5,211 bases of DNA from Archaeoglobi archaeon (GCA_004347865.1 QNUZ01000153.1:1-5211); one strand, 5' to 3'. Shown: positions 1 to 5,211, numbered from the stretch's first letter. Numbers and translations: made by a program. The notes: generated by a model not told the origin, from the letters alone.

Positions 1-561
1 CCAGTTTTCGGAACGGACGTTAAAATCGTGGATGAGAGCGGTAGAGAACTTCCTTGGGACGGGAAAACAATAGGAGAACTGTGCATTCGTGGTCTCTGGG
101 TTACTGGGGAGTACTACAAGGATCCCAGAACATTCGAGTCCTTTTTGGAAGACGAGTCCGGGCTATGGTGGAAGAGCGGAGACGCTGCGACCATCGATGA
201 ATACGGCTATATAAAGATCGTTGACAGATTTAAGGATCTGATCAAGAGTGGCGGCGAGTGGATAAGCAGCGTGGATCTAGAAAATCACATCATGGCACAT
301 CCGAAAGTTTTCGAAGCCTGTGTCATCGGTGTACCGCATCCAAAGTGGCAGGAAAGACCACTCGCGATCGTTGTACCGAAACCCGAGTACAGAGAGAATA
401 TTACGAAGGAGGAGATCAGGGAACATCTTGCCAGGAGGTTTGCTAAGTGGCAGATACCGGACGAAATTCTTTTCGTTGATGAAATACCTAAAACGAGTGT
501 TGGAAAGTTCAGCAAGCGGATGCTGGGGGAAATGTATAAAGACTACTACTCTAAGAAGTAA
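1..561 (+). CDS. Acyl-CoA synthetase (AMP-forming), AlkK/fatty-acyl-CoA ligase type, C-terminal part
   Basis: Activates a carboxylic acid with ATP and CoA to an acyl-CoA via an acyl-adenylate, presumably in the cytoplasm; here it would feed the beta-oxidation enzymes encoded next door. The frame is open from base 1, so the gene begins outside the window; the GTG at 28 is internal, because conserved family sequence (FGTDVKIVD) precedes it. Visible in the 186-residue fragment: GELCIRG (about residues 24-30), the SGD motif whose Asp binds the ribose (59-61), the hinge and A8 region DRFKDLIKSGGEWIS (75-89), and near the end PKTSVGK with the adenylation Lys at residue 169. The SGGEWISS..LEN wording is typical of medium/long-chain AlkK-like ligases, usually about 540 residues, so roughly two thirds is missing to the left. 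It ends at TAA 559-561, 11 bases before the next start, suggesting one operon. Family is secure; chain length or substrate cannot be read. Confidence 0.93.
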   Translation, partial: PVFGTDVKIVDESGRELPWDGKTIGELCIRGLWVTGEYYKDPRTFESFLEDESGLWWKSGDAATIDEYGYIKIVDRFKDLIKSGGEWISSVDLENHIMAHPKVFEACVIGVPHPKWQERPLAIVVPKPEYRENITKEEIREHLARRFAKWQIPDEILFVDEIPKTSVGKFSKRMLGEMYKDYYSKK

Positions 562-563
562 TT

Positions 564-567
564 GGTG
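564..567 (+). promoter_or_regulatory. Ribosome binding site (GGTG) of the dehydrogenase/hydratase fusion gene
   Basis: GGTG lies 5 bases before the ATG at 573, between the stop of the ligase gene and the next start. It matches the GGTG core complementary to archaeal 16S rRNA ends but is only four bases long, so it is a modest site. It supports the ATG at 573, from which the Rossmann motif starts within a few residues. Confidence 0.5.
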
Positions 568-572
568 TTGGT

Positions 573-2498
573 ATGAGGGTTCTGGTTGTTGGAGCCGGAA
601 CGATGGGACACGGGATTGCCAGCGTCTGTGCAGCCTCTGGCTTTGAGGTGGACTTGGTTGACGTTTCTGAGGAAGTTCTGGATTCCGCAAAGATGAAGAT
701 CGGCTGGAGTCTGAAGAAGCTTGAGGAAAGAGGGGCAGTTAAAAATGCGATGGAAGTTTTGCAGAGGATAAGGACATCGACAAACCTGGCTGAATGTGCA
801 AAGTTCGCCGATTTCGTCATCGAGGCAGTGGTTGAGAAAACGGAGGTAAAAAAAGAGATTTTTAAGATACTCGATGAGAACTGCAGGCCAGAAGTAGTTC
901 TTTCGACGAATACGTCCACAATTCCCATTTCCGATATCGCATCGGCGACGAGGAGACCTGAAAAGGTTGCCGGTTTGCACTTCTTTAATCCTCCAGTGCT
1001 GATCAAGTTCGTGGAAATTATAAGGGGAGAGAAAACAAGCGACGAAACGCTGAAAAAAACGGTAGAATTTGCAAAATCCATAGGAATGGACCACATAATC
1101 GTGGAGAAAGAAGTTCCTGGATTCGTTGTTAACAGGATAAACGTGAGGGTTTTTAATGAAGCCGTGAGGCTTATAGAATCGGGATACAGGCCTGAGGAGA
1201 TCGATGCAGTTGTCAAGTACCGAATCGGAATGCCGATGGGCTTGTTAGAAGTTGTGGACTTCAGCGGGGTAGACGTGCTCTACAATGTCATAAAAGAGCT
1301 CGGAAGGAGGGGAATGGATGTAGAAGTGCCTGAAACTGTGAGGAGGATGGTCGAGGAAAACAGACTCGGAATGAAAACTGGAAGAGGATTCTATGAGTAC
1401 GAGGGATTTTACAGCAGGGCAAAAATACTTCCAAAGTTTGCATACAGGCTTAATCCGCTGAATTTGATAGCAGCGGGAATAAATGAGGCTGCTTGGCTTA
1501 TTAGAAATGGTGTGGCCACAAAGGAGAGCATAGATAAGGCGATGGTTCTCGGAATGGGCTATCCCAAGGGACTTCTCGAAATGGCGGATGATTTTGGTTT
1601 GGACAACGTTTTAAAGGTTCTTGAGGGAAGAGAAGCGGATCCCTTGCTTAAGAAAATGGTTTCGGACGGAAAGCTCGGAAAGAAAAGCGGGGAGGGATTT
1701 TACTGCTGGAAATACGATAGAAAAGAATTTGGTCCAGTAATTTACGAGAAAAGGGATAAATACGCACTTATAACGATGAACAGACCTGAAAAGCTTAACG
1801 CCCTTAACGAGGAGATGTGGAGGGGGTTAAACGAGGCATTCATCGAAGCTGAAAAGGATCCCGATATCAGGGTTGTTGTTCTGACCGGTAGGGGGAGGGC
1901 CTTCTGTGCGGGAGACGACATAGCAGTGATGGGTTCGTGGAAGACCTTTATGGACGGCAAAAATTTCTTCACCAGCGTTGCAGTGCCATTGCTGGATACA
2001 ATTGCAAATTACACGAAACCGATAATTTCGCTGGTAAACGGAATAGCTTTTGGTGGAGGTTTGGAGCTTAATCTCGCCTTCGACATAGTTATAGCAAGCG
2101 AAGATGCTCTGTTTTCAGTTCCAGAGGGCTTGATCGGTGCGATACCTCCTGTAGCGTCCTCACTCGGATTGGCCGTTCTGGGCAGAAAGATGGTGCGCTA
2201 CTGCCTAACGGGAGATCAGATGGACGCTGATGAGGCGAGGCAGATGGGAATCGTGGACATAGTTGTTCCTAGGGATCAGCTTGAGATCGCAGGGGTTGAG
2301 TTCGTTAACAAGATTTTGAGGCTTGCCCCGCTTTCGGTAAGGGCAATTAAGGAGACCGCAAGGGCTTATAGGAGTATATTCGGGTTCGTGGTTGAGAAGG
2401 GATTGCACGAGATAATTGAGCTAATTCCCACGGAAGACTTTGCGGAGGGGATGAGGGCTTTTGTACAAAGGAGAAGGCCTTTATGGATCGGAAGGTGA
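573..2498 (+). CDS. Bifunctional 3-hydroxyacyl-CoA dehydrogenase / enoyl-CoA hydratase fusion protein
   Basis: Likely hydrates 2-enoyl-CoA (C-terminal domain) and oxidises the (S)-3-hydroxyacyl-CoA to 3-oxoacyl-CoA with NAD (N-terminal domain). Domains in order of its 641 residues: Rossmann fold about 1-180 with GAGTMG (7-12), Asp30 at the end of beta-2 favouring NAD, and the dehydrogenase pair His136 (HFFNP) and Glu148 with Asn139; first helical C-domain 182-276; second copy about 295-380; crotonase domain about 385-641. The crotonase part has an AFCAGDDI oxyanion-hole strand (443-450), GGGLE with Glu498, and PEGLIG with Glu518; the 20-residue spacing equals that of Glu144/Glu164 in rat enoyl-CoA hydratase. 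Both active sites look complete. The order (dehydrogenase first) is the reverse of bacterial FadB and matches archaeal fusions such as the crotonyl-CoA hydratase/3-hydroxybutyryl-CoA dehydrogenase of Metallosphaera. Odd point: GAIPPVASS replaces the usual G-IPG-GGTQ loop, so the hydratase substrate may differ. Start ATG fits the Rossmann N-terminus. Confidence 0.95.
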   Translation: MRVLVVGAGTMGHGIASVCAASGFEVDLVDVSEEVLDSAKMKIGWSLKKLEERGAVKNAMEVLQRIRTSTNLAECAKFADFVIEAVVEKTEVKKEIFKILDENCRPEVVLSTNTSTIPISDIASATRRPEKVAGLHFFNPPVLIKFVEIIRGEKTSDETLKKTVEFAKSIGMDHIIVEKEVPGFVVNRINVRVFNEAVRLIESGYRPEEIDAVVKYRIGMPMGLLEVVDFSGVDVLYNVIKELGRRGMDVEVPETVRRMVEENRLGMKTGRGFYEYEGFYSRAKILPKFAYRLNPLNLIAAGINEAAWLIRNGVATKESIDKAMVLGMGYPKGLLEMADDFGLDNVLKVLEGREADPLLKKMVSDGKLGKKSGEGFYCWKYDRKEFGPVIYEKRDKYALITMNRPEKLNALNEEMWRGLNEAFIEAEKDPDIRVVVLTGRGRAFCAGDDIAVMGSWKTFMDGKNFFTSVAVPLLDTIANYTKPIISLVNGIAFGGGLELNLAFDIVIASEDALFSVPEGLIGAIPPVASSLGLAVLGRKMVRYCLTGDQMDADEARQMGIVDIVVPRDQLEIAGVEFVNKILRLAPLSVRAIKETARAYRSIFGFVVEKGLHEIIELIPTEDFAEGMRAFVQRRRPLWIGR

Positions 2499-2514
2499 AA
2501 TGGGAAGGAGTTTA

Positions 2515-2526
2515 AGCCTATTGGCT
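2515..2526. repeat. Small inverted repeat AGCC-TATT-GGCT
   Basis: A 4-bp stem with a 4-base loop lies 16 bases after the stop of the fusion gene and 14 bases before the A/T tracts. It may be part of the transcript end, but such a short stem can arise by chance. Confidence 0.25.
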
Positions 2527-2540
2527 AGATCGTATTCGGT

Positions 2541-2572
2541 TTAAAAAATTAAAAATATGTTTTTATTTTTTA
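2541..2572. terminator. Bidirectional T-tract terminator between convergent genes
   Basis: For rightward transcription, T5-A-T6 (2560-2571) follows the fusion gene by about 60 bases. For leftward transcription, the A6 and A5 runs at 2543-2548 and 2551-2555 read as T tracts just after the thiolase stop codon (2572-2570). The two halves form an almost perfect A/T palindrome (2543-2555 against 2560-2571, one extra base) around TATG. Archaeal RNA polymerase terminates at T-rich tracts without needing a GC hairpin, so one short element could serve both operons. The thiolase stop codon lies at the edge of the rightward T tract. Confidence 0.65.
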
Positions 2573-3715
2573 TGGTTTTGAAACAATTGCAACGGTGGCT
2601 ACAGAGTACGGGCCTCCCAGATTATGGGCGAATCCAGCTTCAGCATCCTTTACCTGCAGACCTTCAGCTTTTCCAAGAACCTGCTTTGCGAGTTCGGCAA
2701 TCATTCTCACTCCACTGGCTCCAATAGGATGACCAAATGATTTCAGACCGCCATCAGGATTTATCGGGAAGTCTCCATCTATCGCCGTGACCCCCTCTCT
2801 TATAAGCCTGGCCCCCTCACCCATCTTGCAAAGCTGCATGTCCTGGTAGTTTATCAATTCGGTAATGGTGAAGCAGTCGTGGACTATGCCAAAATCGAGC
2901 TGTTTTCTCGGATCTTCAATTCCGGCCATCTTGTAGGCCATTTTTGCGGCTTTTACGGTAGCCGGGAAGCTTAGAAAACTCTCTGAAGGTCGATGCCACG
3001 GATGCATGGTTTCCACAGCCATTCCTATCGCTTTTATCACCGCGTAGTCGCATCCAAGCTTTTTGGCAATTTCGGGTCTTGTGAGCACGACTGCTGCAGC
3101 CCCATCGCTGACAGCGCTGCAGTCGTAAACTCCCAAAGGATAGGCAACCATAGGGGCTCTGAGAACTTCTTCTACTGTAACCTCCCTTCTGAAGTGTGCC
3201 TTCGGATGTCTCGCGCCATTGTAGTGGTTTTTCACGGCAACCAAGGCCAGATCTTCCCTGTTCCATCTCCACTCCTTAAAAGCCCTGTTTGCAGCCATTG
3301 CAAACATTCCCGGGGCACTTACAACAGGCATTCCGATGCTGAAGATCCCCTCAATCGGCGGCAATCCTCTGCTGCCGGCATCCATCAGTTTCTCCACACC
3401 GGCGGCTATTACTATATCATAAGCCCCGCTTGCAACCGCAAAGCAGGCATTTCGAACGTTGTCCATTCCCGTGGCGCAGTAATTCTCAACCCTGCTTATC
3501 GGCCTCCCGAAGAACTTCAGAGAATCGCTGAAGACGTTTCCGCTTATACCAGTCGATGGATAGAAGGTTCCGCACCAAACAGCATCAATGTCCTTAAGCT
3601 CCAAGTTTGCATCTCTCAAGGCTTCGTAGACAGCTTCCACGAGCAGATCGTCGTGATCCTTATCCCAGATATGTCCAAACTTTGTCACCCCACACCCTAT
3701 TATCGCAACTTCCAT
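2570..3715 (-). CDS. SCP2-type thiolase (acetyl-CoA C-acyltransferase family)
   Basis: Probably cleaves 3-oxoacyl-CoA with CoA to acetyl-CoA and a shortened acyl-CoA, or runs the reverse condensation. The 381 residues fit the archaeal and SCP2-like thiolase subfamily (about 380-400). Visible: the nucleophile Cys80 in NYCATGMDN; the HDCF motif (279-282) of SCP2-type thiolases, whose Cys281 can stand in for the second catalytic cysteine; GGLKSFGHPIGASG with His329; and HNLGG (364-368) where classical thiolases carry a C-terminal CxG. All expected catalytic elements are present, so the enzyme looks active. The ATG at 3715 is preceded by a strong ribosome binding site, and MEVAIIGCGVTKFG is a normal family N-terminus. 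It lies 4 bases after the stop of the HMG-CoA-synthase-like/DUF35 gene, so the two are surely cotranscribed and probably form a complex, as archaeal acetoacetyl-CoA thiolases do with DUF35 partners. Substrate is not determinable; a lyase role like that of steroid side-chain Ltp2 is less likely with Cys80 present. Confidence 0.92.
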   Translation of the reverse strand: MEVAIIGCGVTKFGHIWDKDHDDLLVEAVYEALRDANLELKDIDAVWCGTFYPSTGISGNVFSDSLKFFGRPISRVENYCATGMDNVRNACFAVASGAYDIVIAAGVEKLMDAGSRGLPPIEGIFSIGMPVVSAPGMFAMAANRAFKEWRWNREDLALVAVKNHYNGARHPKAHFRREVTVEEVLRAPMVAYPLGVYDCSAVSDGAAAVVLTRPEIAKKLGCDYAVIKAIGMAVETMHPWHRPSESFLSFPATVKAAKMAYKMAGIEDPRKQLDFGIVHDCFTITELINYQDMQLCKMGEGARLIREGVTAIDGDFPINPDGGLKSFGHPIGASGVRMIAELAKQVLGKAEGLQVKDAEAGFAHNLGGPYSVATVAIVSKP

Positions 3716-3718
3716 AAG

Positions 3719-3726
3719 ATCACCTC
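3719..3726 (-). promoter_or_regulatory. Strong ribosome binding site of the thiolase gene, overlapping the upstream stop codon
   Basis: The leftward strand reads GAGGTGAT, then CTT and the ATG at 3715. This matches the archaeal anti-Shine-Dalgarno sequence (16S end ..AUCACCUCC) over eight bases. The TGA stop of the upstream gene (3722-3720) is inside it, so ribosomes ending the first gene stop on the site that starts the second, which favours translational coupling. The 3-base spacing after GAT is normal when counted from the GGTG core. Confidence 0.85.
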
Positions 3727-5081
3727 ACCAACCGGGCTTTCCAGCCGTAATACCTGAAGCTGTTCTTTTCGAAAAGCAGCCTGAAGGTTCTCTCGACTTC
3801 TGCATCGCACTCTATCCCCCTGAAATCCGTCAGGGTGTCGGTGATCTCAAATAGAACCCTTCCTCCACCCTCCAGATCCACAACGGCAACGCAGTGTGGG
3901 TGAGCGCCGTCGCCTACGTAATTGCCCGGGGAGACGAGGTAGTCTATGGTGAAGGTATAGATCCTGCCTTTTTCGCCCAGTTTCACTTCCTCGAAATCGT
4001 CCTTTGCTCCGCACTCGATACAGCATCTGCTGATCGGATAACTCACGGTTCCGCATTTTCTGCACTTCATTCCGTAGAATCTAATGATGGATTTCTCTTC
4101 CCTCCACAGCTTTGTAATTGGAGGTCTGTCAGGAGCATCGCGGTTGGCTATGAACCCCTTGTTGTAAAGATAATCGCCGTAGCTTATCTCCTTCCTGCTT
4201 TCGAGCATTTTTCCAAGGTTTGTCTGGATCGGATCGCTGATCTCAATTGCAATTACATCTGCCCCTTCTCCGTAACCTCCAAGCAAAATCCTGCCAGTTT
4301 TTTCCAGCTGCGATGCAAGAAGGAAAAGGGGATGCGCTGTACCGAGAATTCCGGTGGTTCTGAAGAAGAACTCCTCGGGCTTTGCTCCAACGGCTTTTAG
4401 CAACCCCTCGTAGCTCTTGGGATCTGGAGCTGAAGCGACGATTCGATCAAAGTCCATCGGGCTCATCCCGAGTTTTCCCAGAACTGACATCGCAGATCGC
4501 TGAATGCTTGATGCGTAGCCAAACATCGCATCGAGACGCATGTCATAGCTCAGGAGCTCATCCTTGAGCATCCATGATCCGGGAAGGGGCTGGTAGGAGG
4601 AGTGATAGCCAATTATCTTGGCTCCCCCCTCTTTTTCGACCGTGAGAGCGACCGCACCGTCACCGTAAAACTGCTCGTATATGCTTCCCGGCTTCAGCGG
4701 AAGACACTCGGCGGACACAACAAGAACTCTCTCAAACTCTCCGGAATCTACGAGTTCGTTCGCCGTAATTAGGGCATTTGTGGATGCTCTGAAACTGTTT
4801 GAGAAGTCCATCGTAAATGCGTTTTCGAGATCTAGAGCGGAAGCTACAAAACTTGCCGATTGTTTGATCCTAAATGGTGTTGAAGTTGAGGCGAAAAGCA
4901 CGGCATCAAAATTACCTTTAAGTTTCCTAGCAGCCTCAACGGCCATCGTTATGCTGTCCTCGTCCCAGTGTGCAACCGATTTCTCTCCTCCCATCGATGG
5001 AAGACCTGTGTTTTTTGCGATCTCTTCCCTTTTGAGCTTCCATACTGGGAGATAAACACCACAATCGCTTATCGAGGCCAT
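3720..5081 (-). CDS. HMG-CoA-synthase-like (thiolase-fold) protein fused to a C-terminal DUF35 zinc-ribbon/OB-fold domain
   Basis: 453 residues. Residues 1 to about 285 follow archaeal HMG-CoA synthase (start ISDCGVYLPVWKLKREEI, then YGDGAVAL 139-146 and GGYGEGAD 268-275). Residues about 335-360 are a zinc ribbon with Cys340, Cys343, Cys354 and Cys357 (CxxC-x10-CxxC), and about 365-440 a DUF35 OB fold. Archaeal HMG-CoA synthase and DUF35 are normally separate proteins in a complex with acetoacetyl-CoA thiolase; here they are one chain beside a thiolase. By eye the three catalytic residues are lost: the Glu position reads Thr66 (ASTSTPF), the nucleophilic Cys position Phe97 (NSFRAST), and the His position Ser217 (SAPDPK). 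So HMG-CoA synthesis is unlikely; a structural or substrate-channelling partner of the thiolase is my inference. The start is fixed by the family N-terminus and an in-frame TAG 12 bases upstream; there is no ribosome binding site, consistent with a leaderless message. Confidence 0.88.
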   Translation of the reverse strand: MASISDCGVYLPVWKLKREEIAKNTGLPSMGGEKSVAHWDEDSITMAVEAARKLKGNFDAVLFASTSTPFRIKQSASFVASALDLENAFTMDFSNSFRASTNALITANELVDSGEFERVLVVSAECLPLKPGSIYEQFYGDGAVALTVEKEGGAKIIGYHSSYQPLPGSWMLKDELLSYDMRLDAMFGYASSIQRSAMSVLGKLGMSPMDFDRIVASAPDPKSYEGLLKAVGAKPEEFFFRTTGILGTAHPLFLLASQLEKTGRILLGGYGEGADVIAIEISDPIQTNLGKMLESRKEISYGDYLYNKGFIANRDAPDRPPITKLWREEKSIIRFYGMKCRKCGTVSYPISRCCIECGAKDDFEEVKLGEKGRIYTFTIDYLVSPGNYVGDGAHPHCVAVVDLEGGGRVLFEITDTLTDFRGIECDAEVERTFRLLFEKNSFRYYGWKARLVR

Positions 5082-5093
5082 ATCTACTTTCTG

Positions 5094-5162
5094 CTAACTA
5101 AAATATTTAAAATTTTTGATTTTTACTTTTTTGCGAGTTGTATGAACGCTGCAAAATACCAT
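5094..5162 (-). CDS. Possible 22-residue leader ORF upstream of the HMG-CoA-synthase-like gene (doubtful)
   Basis: An ATG at 5162-5160 opens a 22-codon frame ending in TAG (5096-5094), 12 bases before the ATG of the next gene and in the same frame. It has the best ribosome binding site near any start here (AAGGAGGTT, 9 bases upstream). The peptide is basic and Lys-rich in its second half (RKKVKIKNFKYF), has no recognisable domain, and its coding bases include the TATA box proposed for the next gene. It could be a leader peptide, the remains of an older N-terminus, or chance in AT-rich spacer. I do not assign a function. Confidence 0.2.
   Translation of the reverse strand: MVFCSVHTTRKKVKIKNFKYFS
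5104..5117 (-). promoter_or_regulatory. Archaeal promoter (BRE-like A tract plus TATA box) of the HMG-CoA-synthase-like/thiolase operon
   Basis: The leftward strand reads AAAAATTTTAAATA. The TATA-like TTTAAATA (5111-5104) is centred about 26-27 bases before the A of the ATG at 5081, the usual distance from an archaeal TATA box to the transcription start. The purine run AAAAA just upstream (5117-5113) is compatible with a TFB-recognition element. Transcription would start at or within a base or two of the start codon, giving a leaderless mRNA, which agrees with the lack of a ribosome binding site in GCAGAAAGTAGAT. The surrounding AT richness means chance TATA matches are possible. Confidence 0.6.
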
Positions 5163-5170
5163 AAAAATTG

Positions 5171-5179
5171 AACCTCCTT
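5171..5179 (-). promoter_or_regulatory. Strong Shine-Dalgarno-like site AAGGAGGTT in the upstream spacer
   Basis: The leftward strand has AAGGAGGTT, matching the archaeal anti-Shine-Dalgarno sequence over AGGAGGT. It lies 9 bases before the ATG of the doubtful 22-codon ORF and about 90 bases before the ATG of the HMG-CoA-synthase-like gene, too far to serve that start directly. It would only function on a transcript that begins further right than the promoter proposed at 5104-5117. Confidence 0.35.
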
Positions 5180-5184
5180 ATAGC

Positions 5185-5199
5185 AAAATTTTTTAAAAA
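5185..5199. repeat. A/T palindrome AAAATTTTTTAAAAA near the right edge
   Basis: This nearly symmetric A-T-A tract could serve as a TATA element in either direction, for instance for a rightward gene beyond the window, or as a terminator tract for a gene to the right. No coding region follows within the remaining 12 bases, so its role cannot be decided. Confidence 0.25.
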
Positions 5200-5211
5200 G
5201 TTTGAATAACG

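Noticed and set aside
28..30. GTG as the start of the acyl-CoA synthetase reading frame
   Set aside because: The frame continues open to base 1 with family-conserved sequence, and the protein from GTG would lack the whole N-terminal adenylation domain, so the gene is cut by the window edge.
551..1216. Antisense open frames (221 and 182 codons) opposite the dehydrogenase domain
   Set aside because: They lie entirely opposite a well-recognised enzyme gene, have no ribosome binding site or familiar motif, and are Ser/Thr-rich or otherwise low-quality translations typical of shadow frames.
2993..3757. 254-codon rightward open frame opposite the thiolase gene
   Set aside because: It is antisense to a thiolase with all catalytic motifs; its translation shows no recognisable domain and it runs across the operon junction.
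3894..4400. 168-codon rightward open frame opposite the DUF35/HMGS-like gene
   Set aside because: Shadow of a clear coding region; no start signal or domain support.
3720..5081. Annotation as mevalonate-pathway HMG-CoA synthase
   Set aside because: The positions of the catalytic Glu, Cys and His appear substituted, and the protein carries a fused DUF35 domain, so I keep only HMG-CoA-synthase-like.
4968..5171. 67-codon rightward open frame extending into the right-hand spacer
   Set aside because: It starts inside the opposite-strand gene, has no ribosome binding site, and its second half is a translation of AT-rich promoter DNA (Phe/Lys/Ile runs).
1..5211. Mobile elements, CRISPR arrays, tRNA or rRNA genes
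   Set aside because: No direct-repeat arrays, transposase-like frames, terminal inverted repeats or RNA-gene sequences were seen; the window is almost entirely metabolic coding sequence.

Overview
The window looks like part of a moderately AT-rich genome of a thermophilic archaeon. The evidence is GGTGA-type ribosome binding sites, an archaeal TATA box correctly spaced from a start codon, T-tract terminators and heavy AGG/AGA (Arg) and ATA (Ile) usage. The gene content (acyl-CoA ligase, 3-hydroxyacyl-CoA dehydrogenase/enoyl-CoA hydratase fusion, SCP2-type thiolase, DUF35 protein) resembles the expanded fatty-acid and acyl-CoA degradation sets of Archaeoglobales. That placement is inferred from style and content; no database search was possible.

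Layout: the left half reads rightwards. Bases 1-561 are the C-terminal third or so of an AlkK-like acyl-CoA synthetase that begins outside the window. After 11 bases comes a 641-residue fusion protein (573-2498): an NAD-dependent 3-hydroxyacyl-CoA dehydrogenase with a duplicated C-terminal domain, followed by a crotonase domain. A short AT-rich spacer (2499-2569) with a near-perfect A/T palindrome separates this unit from a convergent two-gene unit. The right half reads leftwards: a 453-residue HMG-CoA-synthase-like protein fused to a C-terminal zinc-ribbon/OB-fold (DUF35) module (5081-3720), then an SCP2-type thiolase (3715-2570). The thiolase ribosome binding site contains the stop codon of the upstream gene. 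The last 130 bases hold the promoter of this unit and a possible tiny leader ORF.

Together the genes cover activation of an acid to its CoA thioester, hydration of the enoyl-CoA, oxidation of the 3-hydroxyacyl-CoA and thiolytic cleavage: a beta-oxidation module lacking only an acyl-CoA dehydrogenase and electron-transfer proteins. The most interesting item is the HMG-CoA-synthase-like/DUF35 fusion. By eye its Glu, Cys and His catalytic positions are all replaced, while the zinc-ribbon cysteines and the active-site residues of the neighbouring thiolase are intact. This suggests a catalytically silent scaffold or substrate-shuttling subunit for the thiolase rather than a mevalonate-pathway enzyme.
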